From assembly GCF_018257515.1 (NCBI RefSeq), contig NZ_JAERJR010000013.1:1-47221 (forward strand): 47,221 nt of DNA, read 5' to 3'. Made by a program: the position numbers and the translations under genes. Source of the stretch: Tatumella sp. JGM118. GTDB taxonomy: Bacteria; Pseudomonadota; Gammaproteobacteria; Enterobacterales; Enterobacteriaceae. The notes beneath the pieces are model-generated. The model ran no database searches. It was not told the DNA's origin and saw nothing but the letters and a program-made list of their open reading frames with translations. Below are positions 39,187-46,982 of the stretch, piece by piece (the first letter of the stretch is position 1; every line of letters begins with the position of its first letter).

Positions 39187-39906
39187 ATGGCAACACCTCA
39201 TATTAATGCTGAAGCTGGTGATTTTGCAGACGTTGTGCTGATGCCGGGCGATCCTCTGCGTGCGAAATATATTGCTGAAACCTTCCTGCAGGATGCCCGT
39301 GAAGTGAACAATGTTCGCGGTATGCTGGGTTACACCGGGACTTACAAAGGTCGTCGGATTTCTGTGATGGGTCACGGTATGGGGATCCCTTCCTGCTCTA
39401 TCTACGCGAAAGAGCTGATCACCGAATTCGGCGTTAAAACCATTATCCGTGTGGGTTCCTGCGGAGCGGTCCGTTCTGACGTTAACCTGCGTGATGTGGT
39501 AATCGGTATGGGCGCCTGTACGGATTCTAAAGTGAACCGTATGCGCTTCAAAGATCATGACTTTGCTGCGATTGCCGATTTCGATCTGGTTCGTCATGCG
39601 GTGGATGCCGCGAAAGCGCTGGGTGTTCATGCCCGCGTCGGTAACCTGTTCTCTGCCGATCTGTTCTATACCCCGGACCCGCAAATGTTCGACGTCATGG
39701 AAAAATACGGCATCCTGGGTGTGGAAATGGAAGCGGCCGGTATCTACGGTGTTGCGGCGGAGTTCGGTGCTAAGGCCCTGGCTATCTGTACCGTTTCAGA
39801 TCATATCCGTACCGGCGAGCAGACGACGGCCGAAGAACGTCAGCTGACCTTCAATGATATGATCAACATCGCGCTGGAATCTGTGCTGGCCGCTGATCAG
39901 GCTTAA
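39187..39906 (+). CDS. deoD: Purine nucleoside phosphorylase DeoD
   Basis: DeoD is the hexameric (high-molecular-mass) purine nucleoside phosphorylase acting on ribo- and deoxyribonucleosides, adenosine included. The 239-residue length equals E. coli. The conserved phosphate-site residues lie in [18 protein letters not shown] carries the substrate-binding loop, VEMEAAG the ribose-binding Met/Glu, and SDHI the catalytic aspartate (Asp204 in the mature protein). ATG 39187 follows AAAAGGAAAA; an upstream frame to 39139 overlaps the hairpin and is not supported. It ends the deo operon at a terminator. Confidence 0.97.
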   Translation: MATPHINAEAGDFADVVLMPGDPLRAKYIAETFLQDAREVNNVRGMLGYTGTYKGRRISVMGHGMGIPSCSIYAKELITEFGVKTIIRVGSCGAVRSDVNLRDVVIGMGACTDSKVNRMRFKDHDFAAIADFDLVRHAVDAAKALGVHARVGNLFSADLFYTPDPQMFDVMEKYGILGVEMEAAGIYGVAAEFGAKALAICTVSDHIRTGEQTTAEERQLTFNDMINIALESVLAADQA

Positions 39907-39928
39907 GATATCTCTTATTTAGCCCCGG

Positions 39929-39969
39929 CAACGCGAAGAGTTATTGCTTTTCGCGTTGTTCATTTCTTG
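39929..39969 (+). terminator. Terminator of the deo operon
   Basis: CAACGCGAA (39929-39937) pairs with TTCGCGTTG (39950-39958) around a 12-nt loop. A T-rich stretch (TTCATTTCTTG) follows. It lies 22 nt after the deoD stop. Confidence 0.8.
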
Positions 39970-40091
39970 TTACATTCTTCAACAAATGACACACTTTAAT
40001 CTTTCCCGGATCAACTTGTCACTGGCACTGGCTGACTATCTCTCTATGATAGGCTGCTGGTGATAGCTCTCCCTGCAAACTATGTTATGTA

Positions 40092-42035
40092 ATGAATCTG
40101 CGTAATTTCGAAATTGAAGAAAAACTATTTATTCGTCGTGCCATCACGGCGTTTGTTCTGGTAGCAGTATGCTTTGGCATCCTGGTATATAACCTCTATC
40201 GGCTGCAGATTTGTGAGCATAGTTATTACCAGACCCGATCAAACGATAATGACATCAAGATGATCCCGATCGCGCCTACGCGCGGGATGATCTACGATCG
40301 TAATGGCACGCCGCTGGTACGGAATATCACTCAGTATGACCTGACGGTGATCCCGTACAAAGAAACCGATCTTAAAGCGACTATCCAGGCGCTGACGCCC
40401 ATCATCGGCCTGACGCCGGATGACGTGAACGATTTCTGGCATCGTCTTAAACAGACCAGCCGATACAAACCGATCATCATTAAAGATGAGCTAAGCGAAG
40501 AACAGATAGCGCGGTTTGCGGTGGATGAATATCGCTTCCCCGGGGTCAGCATCGATTCTTATCAGGATCGTCAGTACCCGTATGGCGCGGATTTAGCGCA
40601 TGTCGTCGGTTATGTTTCAAAGATTAACGACAATGACTTCAAACGTCTGAATGCCGCAGGGATTGCTGAGAACTACGCGGCGGATCACAATATCGGTAAG
40701 CAGGGGATTGAAGGCTATTACGAATCCGTGCTTCACGGTCAGACTGGTTATCAGGAAGTGGAAGTGGATAACCATGGGCGTATCGTACGTGTGCTGAGTG
40801 AACAGCCGCCGGTCGCCGGGAAAAATGTCTGGCTGACGCTGGATCTGCCGTTGCAGCAATATATCGAAAGTCTGCTGACGGGACAGCGAGCGGCGGTGCT
40901 GGTGGAAGACCCGCATGATGGTTCTGTACTGGCGATGGTCTCGGCCCCCAGCTACGATCCTAACCCGTTTGTGAAAGGGATAAGCTATCAGGCTTATAAG
41001 AAGCTGCTGGAGAATAAAGACCTGCCGCTGATTAACCGTGTGACCCAGGGGTTATACCCGCCGGCCTCCACGGTAAAACCTTATATGGCAATGTCTGCCT
41101 TGCTGAACGGGGTTATCACGCCGCAAACGACGTTCTTCGGTGCTCCGACCTGGACTTTACCGGGCACTGACAGACGATATCGTGACTGGAAAAAAACCGG
41201 TCACGGCATGCTGAATGTGACTAAAGCTATCGAAGAGTCGGCGGATACCTTCTTCTATCAGGTCGCTTATATGATGGGGATTGATCGTATTCATCATATG
41301 CTCAGCCAGTTTGGTTACGGGAAGCTGACCGGTATCGACTTGCATGAAGAATATAAAGGTCTGTTACCGAGCCGTGAGTGGAAAGAGAAAGTCCATAAGA
41401 AAGGCTGGTACCAGGGGGATACCATCTCTGTCGGTATCGGGCAGGGATACTGGATAGCAACGCCTATTCAGATGGTGAAAGCACTGGTGGCCTTACTGAA
41501 TAACGGACGGGTGATCACTCCGCATCTGCTATACAAAGAGCAGCAGGGGAACGATGTCCTGATGTATCATCCTGTGGAAGCCGAGCCGCAGATAGGTGAC
41601 CCGAATTCACCTTACTGGGCGCTGGTGCGTCGTGCCATGTTTGGTATGGCGAATGCACCTAACGGTACCGGGTATCGCTATTTCCACACCGCACCTTATG
41701 GTATTGCGGCAAAAAGCGGGACATCGCAGGTATTTAGTCTGAAACAAAACCAGATTTATAACGCGAAGATGATCCCGATACGGTTACGTGACCATATCTT
41801 CTATACGGCATTTGCACCGTTCAAGGACCCGAAGGTTGCTGTCGCATTGATCCTTGAGAACGGCGGTGTCGATGGGGTAACGGCAGCACCGTTAATGCGT
41901 AAGATTCTGGACCATATCATGCTGCCTGCAGACCAGGCGAATGTACCGGTCACTGATAAAGATAAAGGCGCCGTTCCTGCGGATATCCCCGGAATGGGAG
42001 ATGCCGCGCCGGGTTCGGTGACCACCGACCAGTAA
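40092..42035 (+). CDS. Penicillin-binding protein 2 (MrdA) homologue
   Basis: This 647-residue class B PBP has one N-terminal membrane anchor (ITAFVLVAVCFGILVYNLY), a pedestal domain and a transpeptidase domain with SxxK at 326-329 (PPASTVKP), SAD at 383-385 and KSGT at 541-544. It resembles E. coli MrdA throughout, including APTRGMIYDRNG and DWKK.GHG blocks, but is clearly divergent. Genuine mrdA lies with rlmH and rodA/mrdB; this gene has neither and stands after deoD. It may be an additional PBP2 paralogue, as Salmonella has, rather than the elongasome enzyme. The C-terminal tail is extended and Asp/Pro-rich. The start has only a weak ribosome-binding site. Confidence 0.9.
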   Translation: MNLRNFEIEEKLFIRRAITAFVLVAVCFGILVYNLYRLQICEHSYYQTRSNDNDIKMIPIAPTRGMIYDRNGTPLVRNITQYDLTVIPYKETDLKATIQALTPIIGLTPDDVNDFWHRLKQTSRYKPIIIKDELSEEQIARFAVDEYRFPGVSIDSYQDRQYPYGADLAHVVGYVSKINDNDFKRLNAAGIAENYAADHNIGKQGIEGYYESVLHGQTGYQEVEVDNHGRIVRVLSEQPPVAGKNVWLTLDLPLQQYIESLLTGQRAAVLVEDPHDGSVLAMVSAPSYDPNPFVKGISYQAYKKLLENKDLPLINRVTQGLYPPASTVKPYMAMSALLNGVITPQTTFFGAPTWTLPGTDRRYRDWKKTGHGMLNVTKAIEESADTFFYQVAYMMGIDRIHHMLSQFGYGKLTGIDLHEEYKGLLPSREWKEKVHKKGWYQGDTISVGIGQGYWIATPIQMVKALVALLNNGRVITPHLLYKEQQGNDVLMYHPVEAEPQIGDPNSPYWALVRRAMFGMANAPNGTGYRYFHTAPYGIAAKSGTSQVFSLKQNQIYNAKMIPIRLRDHIFYTAFAPFKDPKVAVALILENGGVDGVTAAPLMRKILDHIMLPADQANVPVTDKDKGAVPADIPGMGDAAPGSVTTDQ

Positions 42036-42189
42036 GGTCCGGACAGACAGAGGATAAGGCGCGTCCTCTGTCTGTTTTTACGGGAGTTGCGGCAAATTTC
42101 AGCGCATTGCTGTAAAAGTCAGCGGTCAGCGCACTTAAGAAGAAAAGTGATTGACGGAAAAGGGCGATTACGGTTTAATGCGCCCCGTT

Positions 42190-42265
42190 GCCCGAATAGC
42201 TCAGTCGGTAGAGCAGGGGATTGAAAATCCCCGTGTCCTTGGTTCGATTCCGAGTTCGGGCACCA
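42190..42265 (+). tRNA. tRNA-Phe (GAA)
   Basis: A 76-nt cloverleaf from GCCCGAATAGCTCAGTC to the encoded CCA. Acceptor arm GCCCGAA pairs with TTCGGGC; the anticodon arm GGGGA-TTGAAAA-TCCCC puts GAA at 42223-42225; the T arm has GGTTCGATTCC. The 3' CCA is encoded, as usual in enterobacteria. Confidence 0.98.
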
Positions 42266-42276
42266 CTCTTTCTAAG

Positions 42277-42301
42277 GCCCCGCTGAAAAGCGGGGCTTTT
42301 T
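42277..42301 (+). terminator. Intrinsic terminator after tRNA-Phe
   Basis: GCCCCGCT (42277-42284) pairs with AGCGGGGC (42289-42296), loop GAAA, followed by TTTTT (42297-42301). Confidence 0.95.
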
Positions 42302-42464
42302 CGTTTCTGCTCCGGGGACCATTTATGGCCCTCGCCCGGGGGACCCTCTGTTACCCGGATGCTTCTCTGCAGATATGGCTGTCCGGTGGCTATCTTATTG
42401 ATTCCTGATGTTGAGCTGACAGCTCTGACTCTTTGTCTGTGTGACCTCTGGTCTGTTACGGTTG

Positions 42465-42504
42465 TATCCCGCTATCCCGCTATCCCGCTATCCCGCTATC
42501 CCGC
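42465..42504 (+). repeat. Octamer tandem repeat, five TATCCCGC units
   Basis: Five perfect head-to-tail copies of TATCCCGC occupy 42465-42504. The flanks are non-repetitive. It lies in the non-coding stretch between the tRNA-Phe terminator and the kinase cassette. Confidence 0.95.
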
Positions 42505-42604
42505 TGTTCCTGCTTTATCTTTCTCTTTTGCCGGTTCTTCTCCGGGCTCTGCCTGGTGTCTCCACGGAGTGTTCAATATTGTTCTGGATACCGGCAAAGT
42601 TTAT

Positions 42605-42658
42605 TCTGCCTCTGCCTCTGCCTCTGCCTCTGCCTCTGCCTCTGCCTCTGCCTCTGCC
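42605..42658 (+). repeat. Hexamer tandem repeat, nine TCTGCC units
   Basis: Nine perfect TCTGCC copies occupy 42605-42658, with two further matching bases. Short reading frames crossing it encode poly Leu-Pro or Ser-Ala but show no start signals. Such a tract is prone to slippage in replication. Confidence 0.95.
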
Positions 42659-42937
42659 TCATACCCATCCTCACATTAAAATATTCCTGATCCGAAACTG
42701 AATCTTTCCCCTTACGCGGGTCTGGTTATTCACCGAAGCATCCACGTCGTGGCCTCTGTCCGTTTTTATCTGCCGAAGACCATGCCCCTCTGAACAGGCA
42801 AAGAGAATGGATTTCTCCGGATCCCCGTCGTTATCGGCAACGCTGTGCACCGTTGATTGCCGCAGGATAACAAACTGCATTAAAGACGTTTAAAAGTAGT
42901 GTTCATCTCATCAATAAGGTCTGTCAGGTATACCCTC
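42659..42937. other. Non-coding stretch after the hexamer array
   Basis: About 280 bp with no recognisable gene, repeat or RNA. It leads into the AT-richer regulatory region of the kinase cassette. Confidence 0.4.
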
Positions 42938-42941
42938 AGGA

Positions 42942-42952
42942 TTGTCCGACAA
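42942..42952. promoter_or_regulatory. Candidate GntR/FCD operator 1
   Basis: TTGTCCGACAA is a perfect dyad (TTGTC/GACAA around one base) and obeys the TNGTNNNACNA rule known for FadR/FCD-type GntR regulators. It lies 358 bp upstream of the kinase start. Confidence 0.55.
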
Positions 42953-43087
42953 AAATAATTATTACCCCTCTGCTCAGGCACTGCACCAGTATGTGGCAAA
43001 GATGCACTGAGTTATTTTAATTCCCCCATTAGCAATACGTTATGCACCATAAAAGTGATCTTTTTGCCTCTGTGTCACCGCTATAAA

Positions 43088-43098
43088 TTGTCCAACAA
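43088..43098. promoter_or_regulatory. Candidate GntR/FCD operator 2
   Basis: TTGTCCAACAA also obeys TNGTNNNACNA. Its left part belongs to the longer arm TATAAATTGTCCA (43082-43094), which recurs perfectly inverted as TGGACAATTTATA at 43167-43179. Three related TTGTCC elements in front of one operon make chance less likely. Confidence 0.6.
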
Positions 43099-43149
43099 AT
43101 AATGGGTATGATCGCTTGCTTTCGATCATTAGCAGGTGCTATGTTGGTT

Positions 43150-43179
43150 TTGATCCTGAAAACTGGTGGACAATTTATA
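43150..43179 (+). promoter_or_regulatory. Putative kinase-cassette promoter with embedded half-site
   Basis: TTGATC (43150-43155) and TTTATA (43174-43179), 18 bp apart, make a plausible sigma-70 promoter about 120 bp before the kinase start. The inverted TGGACAA half-site (43167-43173) lies just before the -10, an arrangement fitting repression. The transcription start is not determined. Confidence 0.45.
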
Positions 43180-43300
43180 CGGGGGATCCTGGCTGGGGGG
43201 CTAAATTTTGATCGTGTCAGTCAGAATGTTGAGTGCTGTCCCCGGTGAGTAAGACAGAGGTTTCATCTTTACATCCTCAGACATCAAATGCAGAGAAACT

Positions 43301-44392
43301 ATGATAACCAATGATTCAGTTAATAAATCCAGGCTCTCAGCTGCATTCTGCCTGCTTGATGAAAGTGGTCTGGTGCATGGAACTGATGAAGTGCCGTCCG
43401 CTCTGGTCGAAAATATCTTAAATATCAGATACGGACTTGAAGGTGAATTGAGACGGTTATCTACCGAAAAGGATGACAGTTTTATTCTGATTTGTGATGG
43501 GCTTTATTACCTCGTAAAAATATCATCACCTGCCGAATCTCGCGGCGTCGTGGAAATGCAGTCGGCCATAATGAAGTGGCTTAATCACCATACTGCGGCG
43601 TGGGAAGTTCAGAACGTTATTTCGACTCTGGATGGTGAGAGCCTTGTTCCGGTTCATACAACATCTCTTCGCTATATGCGTGTATTGACCTATCTCTCAG
43701 GTGATATTCTGGCAACGGTTCCGGTTGACGAAGCTAAGCTCACCTTAACAGGACGCGCTGCCGGTGAGATTGATCTCGCATTACGCGGATTTGCTCATCA
43801 ACATGATTTACGTCCTTTGGTCTGGGATCTTGCAAACATCCCCACACTGGCAATTCTGCAGGAAGAATTAACCGATGAAACTCATCGGGCTTTAGCCGCT
43901 GAAGCTTTTGAGCGATTTACACGTAATGTAGTCCCCCTGATGGGAGAACTTGAAACCCAGGTAATACATGGAGATTTCAGCCCCTACAATATTTTAGTCT
44001 CTGCAGAATCGGCAGATTTTGTCAGCGGGATAATTGATTTTGGTGATGCCGTCCGGACGTGTGTGATATTCGAACCCGCGGTAAGTCTCTGTAATCTCCT
44101 GGGGCAATGGGCTGATGATCCCTGGGGAGCTCCTCTGGCTTATCTGCGGGGATATCTGTCGAGCTATAAAATGTCGCCAGCACATGCGGTGCTCATCGCT
44201 GATGCGGCCACTGCCCGTCTGGCATTACGTGCGGTGGTTTCTCAATGGAGGGCACAACGTCTCCCTGACCGCCGGGAATATATTGAATCACATGCAAAAC
44301 ATGACTGGGACAACCTCGCGATGGCGCTGGCGACGCCCGTTTCAGATGTGCAGGCGCGCATCCATCACCTATCTGCAACGTCATCTTTCTGA
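43301..44392 (+). CDS. APH-fold small-molecule kinase (candidate amino-alcohol/hydroxylysine kinase)
   Basis: This 363-residue protein of the aminoglycoside phosphotransferase/choline-kinase-like superfamily is most reminiscent of the hydroxylysine kinase-type (AGPHD1/HYKK-like) group. Lys73 in YYLVKIS would bind ATP. The catalytic Brenner loop HGDFSPYN is at 223-230 (Asp225 catalytic, Asn230 metal) and IIDFGD at 244-249 supplies the metal aspartate, so it should be an active kinase. It starts at an ATG preceded by AGAGA. A phospho-lyase-like gene follows 15 nt after its stop, implying an operon in which this enzyme makes the O-phosphate substrate. An antibiotic-inactivating role cannot be excluded from sequence alone, but the context argues against it. 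Confidence 0.82.
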   Translation: MITNDSVNKSRLSAAFCLLDESGLVHGTDEVPSALVENILNIRYGLEGELRRLSTEKDDSFILICDGLYYLVKISSPAESRGVVEMQSAIMKWLNHHTAAWEVQNVISTLDGESLVPVHTTSLRYMRVLTYLSGDILATVPVDEAKLTLTGRAAGEIDLALRGFAHQHDLRPLVWDLANIPTLAILQEELTDETHRALAAEAFERFTRNVVPLMGELETQVIHGDFSPYNILVSAESADFVSGIIDFGDAVRTCVIFEPAVSLCNLLGQWADDPWGAPLAYLRGYLSSYKMSPAHAVLIADAATARLALRAVVSQWRAQRLPDRREYIESHAKHDWDNLAMALATPVSDVQARIHHLSATSSF

Positions 44393-44407
44393 CCGGAGCA
44401 ATGACCA

Positions 44408-45775
44408 ATGACAACTCCAAAGTACGACACAAAAGTAAGCCGGGCACTTGAAGTTTATCCCAATCGATTTGATCCCTCCCGGATGGATAATCTTGATCCA
44501 CGTATGCGTTCTATCGTGGAACGTCGAATGAGTATTCTGGGGCCGGGATATTCCCTCATCTATCGTAATCCGGTTGAATTTGTGGAAGGGCGGGGAGCTC
44601 ATCTGTTTGATCGCGAAGGAAATGACTTTCTCGATGCGTATAACAATGTGGCATGCGTGGGTCATTCACATCCGCAGGTTGTCGAAGCCATCACTTCACA
44701 GATTAAGAAACTCAACACCAATAACCGATATGTACAGGAAAGTCTGGTTGACTATGCAGAACGTCTGGTCGCTACCTTCCCGGAGGAACTCTCCCGGGTA
44801 ACGTTCGGTTGTTCAGGCTCGGAAGCTAACGACCTGGCCATTCGCGTAGCGAAATTCTACACCCGTAATCAGGGGATTATTGTCACCCGTAATGCCTATC
44901 ATGGCATTACCAGTGAAGTCGCTTCCTTTTCTCCCAGTCTGGGGCCGACATCGCCTATCGGACCCAATGTTGTGCTTATTGAAGCCCCCGACCCTCGTGT
45001 CGCGGCTGCCGAAGGGCTTTCCATTGATGAGTACATGAGGAAGGAGATTAAGCGAGGGGTCTCTGAACTTGCCCGGCATGGCTTTGGGCTGGCAGCATTT
45101 GTTGCAGACTCCCTGTTCACCAGTGACGGAATTTTTGCTGACCCGGCGAGCTATCTGAAACCCATGATTGAAGAGGTTCATGCCGCCGGGGGGCTTTATA
45201 TTGCCGATGAAGTGCAGTCAGGATTCGGCCGTTGCGGGGATACCATGTGGGGGTTTCAGCGTCATGGTATTATTCCGGATATCGTCACACTGGGTAAACC
45301 GATGGGTAATGGATTACCGCTATCGGGTACCGTTTTCCGCCCTGAGGTTGCGTACGAGTTTGGTCAGAATTGCAGGTATTTCAATACATTTGCTGCCAGC
45401 CAGCTCCCCATCGCGGCGGGTGCGGCCGTTCTCGACGTGATCAGCAGCGAGAATCTATTGGAAAATGCCATTGTTCAGGGGGAGGCGTTGCGTAAGGGTC
45501 TGCATGAGATCGTTAAGAATTCTCCTTATGTGTCTGATATCAGAGGGGTCGGATTATATACCGGTGTTGAGATCGTTGCTGATCGGGATTCCGGAGCACC
45601 GGACAAACGACGTACTGAGCAATTTATTGATGAATTACGCGAAAGAAGGATCCTTATACGAAGCTGCGGGGGGGAGGGAAATGTCCTGAAAATTCGTCCT
45701 CCGTTAGTCTTCAATTCATCGGATGTCACACGTTTTCTTGAAACCTTCTCTGATATTGCAAAAGAGCTGCTCTGA
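44408..45775 (+). CDS. Class-III PLP enzyme, candidate amino-alcohol-O-phosphate phospho-lyase
   Basis: This 455-residue fold-type I PLP enzyme of the class-III aminotransferase family closely resembles the branch containing human ethanolamine-phosphate phospho-lyase and 5-phosphohydroxylysine phospho-lyase. Shared features are LGPGYSLIYR, the AYNNVACVGHSHPQVVEA block near 77-94, and LNTNNRYVQ. PLP contacts are visible: GSEAND (137-142), AYHG (163-166), DEVQ (267-270) and Schiff-base Lys297 in TLGKPMGNG. These relatives eliminate phosphate and ammonia to yield an aldehyde instead of transaminating. An ordinary aminotransferase remains possible. CCGGAG precedes the ATG. It follows the kinase by 15 nt and ends before a long hairpin. 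Confidence 0.85.
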   Translation: MTTPKYDTKVSRALEVYPNRFDPSRMDNLDPRMRSIVERRMSILGPGYSLIYRNPVEFVEGRGAHLFDREGNDFLDAYNNVACVGHSHPQVVEAITSQIKKLNTNNRYVQESLVDYAERLVATFPEELSRVTFGCSGSEANDLAIRVAKFYTRNQGIIVTRNAYHGITSEVASFSPSLGPTSPIGPNVVLIEAPDPRVAAAEGLSIDEYMRKEIKRGVSELARHGFGLAAFVADSLFTSDGIFADPASYLKPMIEEVHAAGGLYIADEVQSGFGRCGDTMWGFQRHGIIPDIVTLGKPMGNGLPLSGTVFRPEVAYEFGQNCRYFNTFAASQLPIAAGAAVLDVISSENLLENAIVQGEALRKGLHEIVKNSPYVSDIRGVGLYTGVEIVADRDSGAPDKRRTEQFIDELRERRILIRSCGGEGNVLKIRPPLVFNSSDVTRFLETFSDIAKELL

Positions 45776-45788
45776 ATATGCGAGAGCC

Positions 45789-45830
45789 TTATCAGGGGAC
45801 CGGTCATTACTATGCCCGGCCCCCTGATAA
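45789..45830 (+). terminator. Hairpin ending the kinase/phospho-lyase operon
   Basis: TTATCAGGGG (45789-45798) pairs perfectly with CCCCTGATAA (45821-45830). An inner CCGG/CCGG extends it past one mismatch. Only TT follows, so it is a strong stem with a weak T-tract, 13 nt after the phospho-lyase-like stop. Confidence 0.7.
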
Positions 45831-46037
45831 TTCTGCAATCAGCGAAATGTATGGTAATGTGCTGTGAGTCTGGCTGTAGAGCGTGGCTGCCTGAAAAGGA
45901 ATCATCAGACAGTTACCGGAAAGGGAGCAGTAAACGAGCGGTTAACCTCTGCTGCAATATTTTGCTATTTCTTTACTACAGAATGCACGTTGTGTTTTCT
46001 TTTTGAGCAATCACCAACATTAACATGTAGCTATATC

Positions 46038-46703
46038 ATGGAAAATCATCTGCCATCATCTTTGTCTTCTGAAGAAATAAAATCCACCACATTAGAATCA
46101 CTTGTCTTAACGATACGACAGCGGATCCTGAATGGTGAATTCGAACCTGGTTCATTTTTGCGTGACATCCGTATGGCAGAAGAGCATGGGGTATCCCGAA
46201 CGACATTCAGAAGTGCGGCTCAGATTTTGGTCAGCCAGGGGCTGTTAGTACAAATTGTGAACCGGGGGTTCTGTGTACCAAAATTCGGCCCTAACGATAT
46301 TGTTGATGTGACGCGACTTCGCGGCGTGTTAGAAGGCGAAGCGGTACGCATGATTACCTACAGTGGATTGATCCCTAAAGGTGCCCTCGATGCTATTGAA
46401 GTGATGCGTGCGGCTCCTGCGGGTGCATCTTCTGCTTACCTGAGTGCAGCCGACAGAGCTTTTCATCGTGCTATTATAGATGCCAGTCTGAGTCCCAGGT
46501 TACAAAAAAGTTATAGCGTTTTGGAAGGTGAGATTGAGTTACTTATGGTTCAGCGTAATGCCTTCTACGAGAATTCAAAAGAATTAGTGGCTGAACATGA
46601 GCATCTTATCCGTTGTCTTGAAACGCGTGTGTACGATATTGCCCGTGATGCATTTGTTGAGCACTGGGAGGATTTAAGCAAAAAATTATTATTACCGACG
46701 TGA
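46038..46703 (+). CDS. GntR-family regulator with FCD domain
   Basis: This 221-residue regulator has an N-terminal GntR winged helix (about residues 17-80). IRQRILNGEFEPGSFLRDIRMAEE leads into the recognition region VSRTTFRSAAQILVSQGLL. A helical FCD effector domain follows, starting with DVTRLRGVLEGEAV and including DRAFHRAII and EHEHLIRCLE, where metal/ligand-binding Asp and His residues are expected. I chose ATG 46038; the frame continues upstream to 45864 but with poor protein character. No good ribosome-binding site is visible. It lies after the kinase/lyase operon in the same direction, and the TTGTCC dyads upstream of the kinase fit this family, so it is the probable pathway repressor or activator. 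Confidence 0.88.
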   Translation: MENHLPSSLSSEEIKSTTLESLVLTIRQRILNGEFEPGSFLRDIRMAEEHGVSRTTFRSAAQILVSQGLLVQIVNRGFCVPKFGPNDIVDVTRLRGVLEGEAVRMITYSGLIPKGALDAIEVMRAAPAGASSAYLSAADRAFHRAIIDASLSPRLQKSYSVLEGEIELLMVQRNAFYENSKELVAEHEHLIRCLETRVYDIARDAFVEHWEDLSKKLLLPT

Positions 46704-46982
46704 ACCTTCTTAAACTATCCGGGTTTCCCGGGTGTTCACCAAACAAAGGAGCCGTGTCCGCCCTGCACATTATACTTCGATTATTGTATCTATACCTGCA
46801 GTTGTATATTGCGGGTAATGGCCTGAGTAGCGTGGGATTATGCTCGCCTCTGAAAGAATGAGCCATTCTGTTCTTTAATGGCAGGTTTGAAATTTACAGT
46901 GAGCTATAATCTAAATTCTCTGGCGCAGTGTTTTATAGGGAGATTTATTATAAAATCTGTGGTGTTGCTTTCTGCTGTTTTA
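46704..46982. other. Spacer between the GntR gene and the octamer array
   Basis: About 280 bp with no gene. CCGGG/CCCGG (around 46719-46731) forms a short hairpin after the GntR stop without a T-run. The 3' part is AT-rich. Confidence 0.4.

Noticed and set aside
40092..42035. Direct assignment as mrdA
   Set aside because: Family membership is clear but the rodA/rlmH context is absent, so the symbol was withheld until the genome is searched for another copy.
42441..42701. Open frame encoding poly Leu-Pro across the hexamer array
   Set aside because: The composition is dictated by the TCTGCC repeat, there is no ribosome-binding site, and the sequence has no protein-like features. The overlapping Ser-Ala frame (42359-42679) fails for the same reason.
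43301..44392. Aminoglycoside resistance phosphotransferase
   Set aside because: The fold is the same, but the operon with a phospho-lyase-like PLP enzyme and a metabolite-responsive GntR regulator points to catabolism; resistance enzymes are not usually so arranged.
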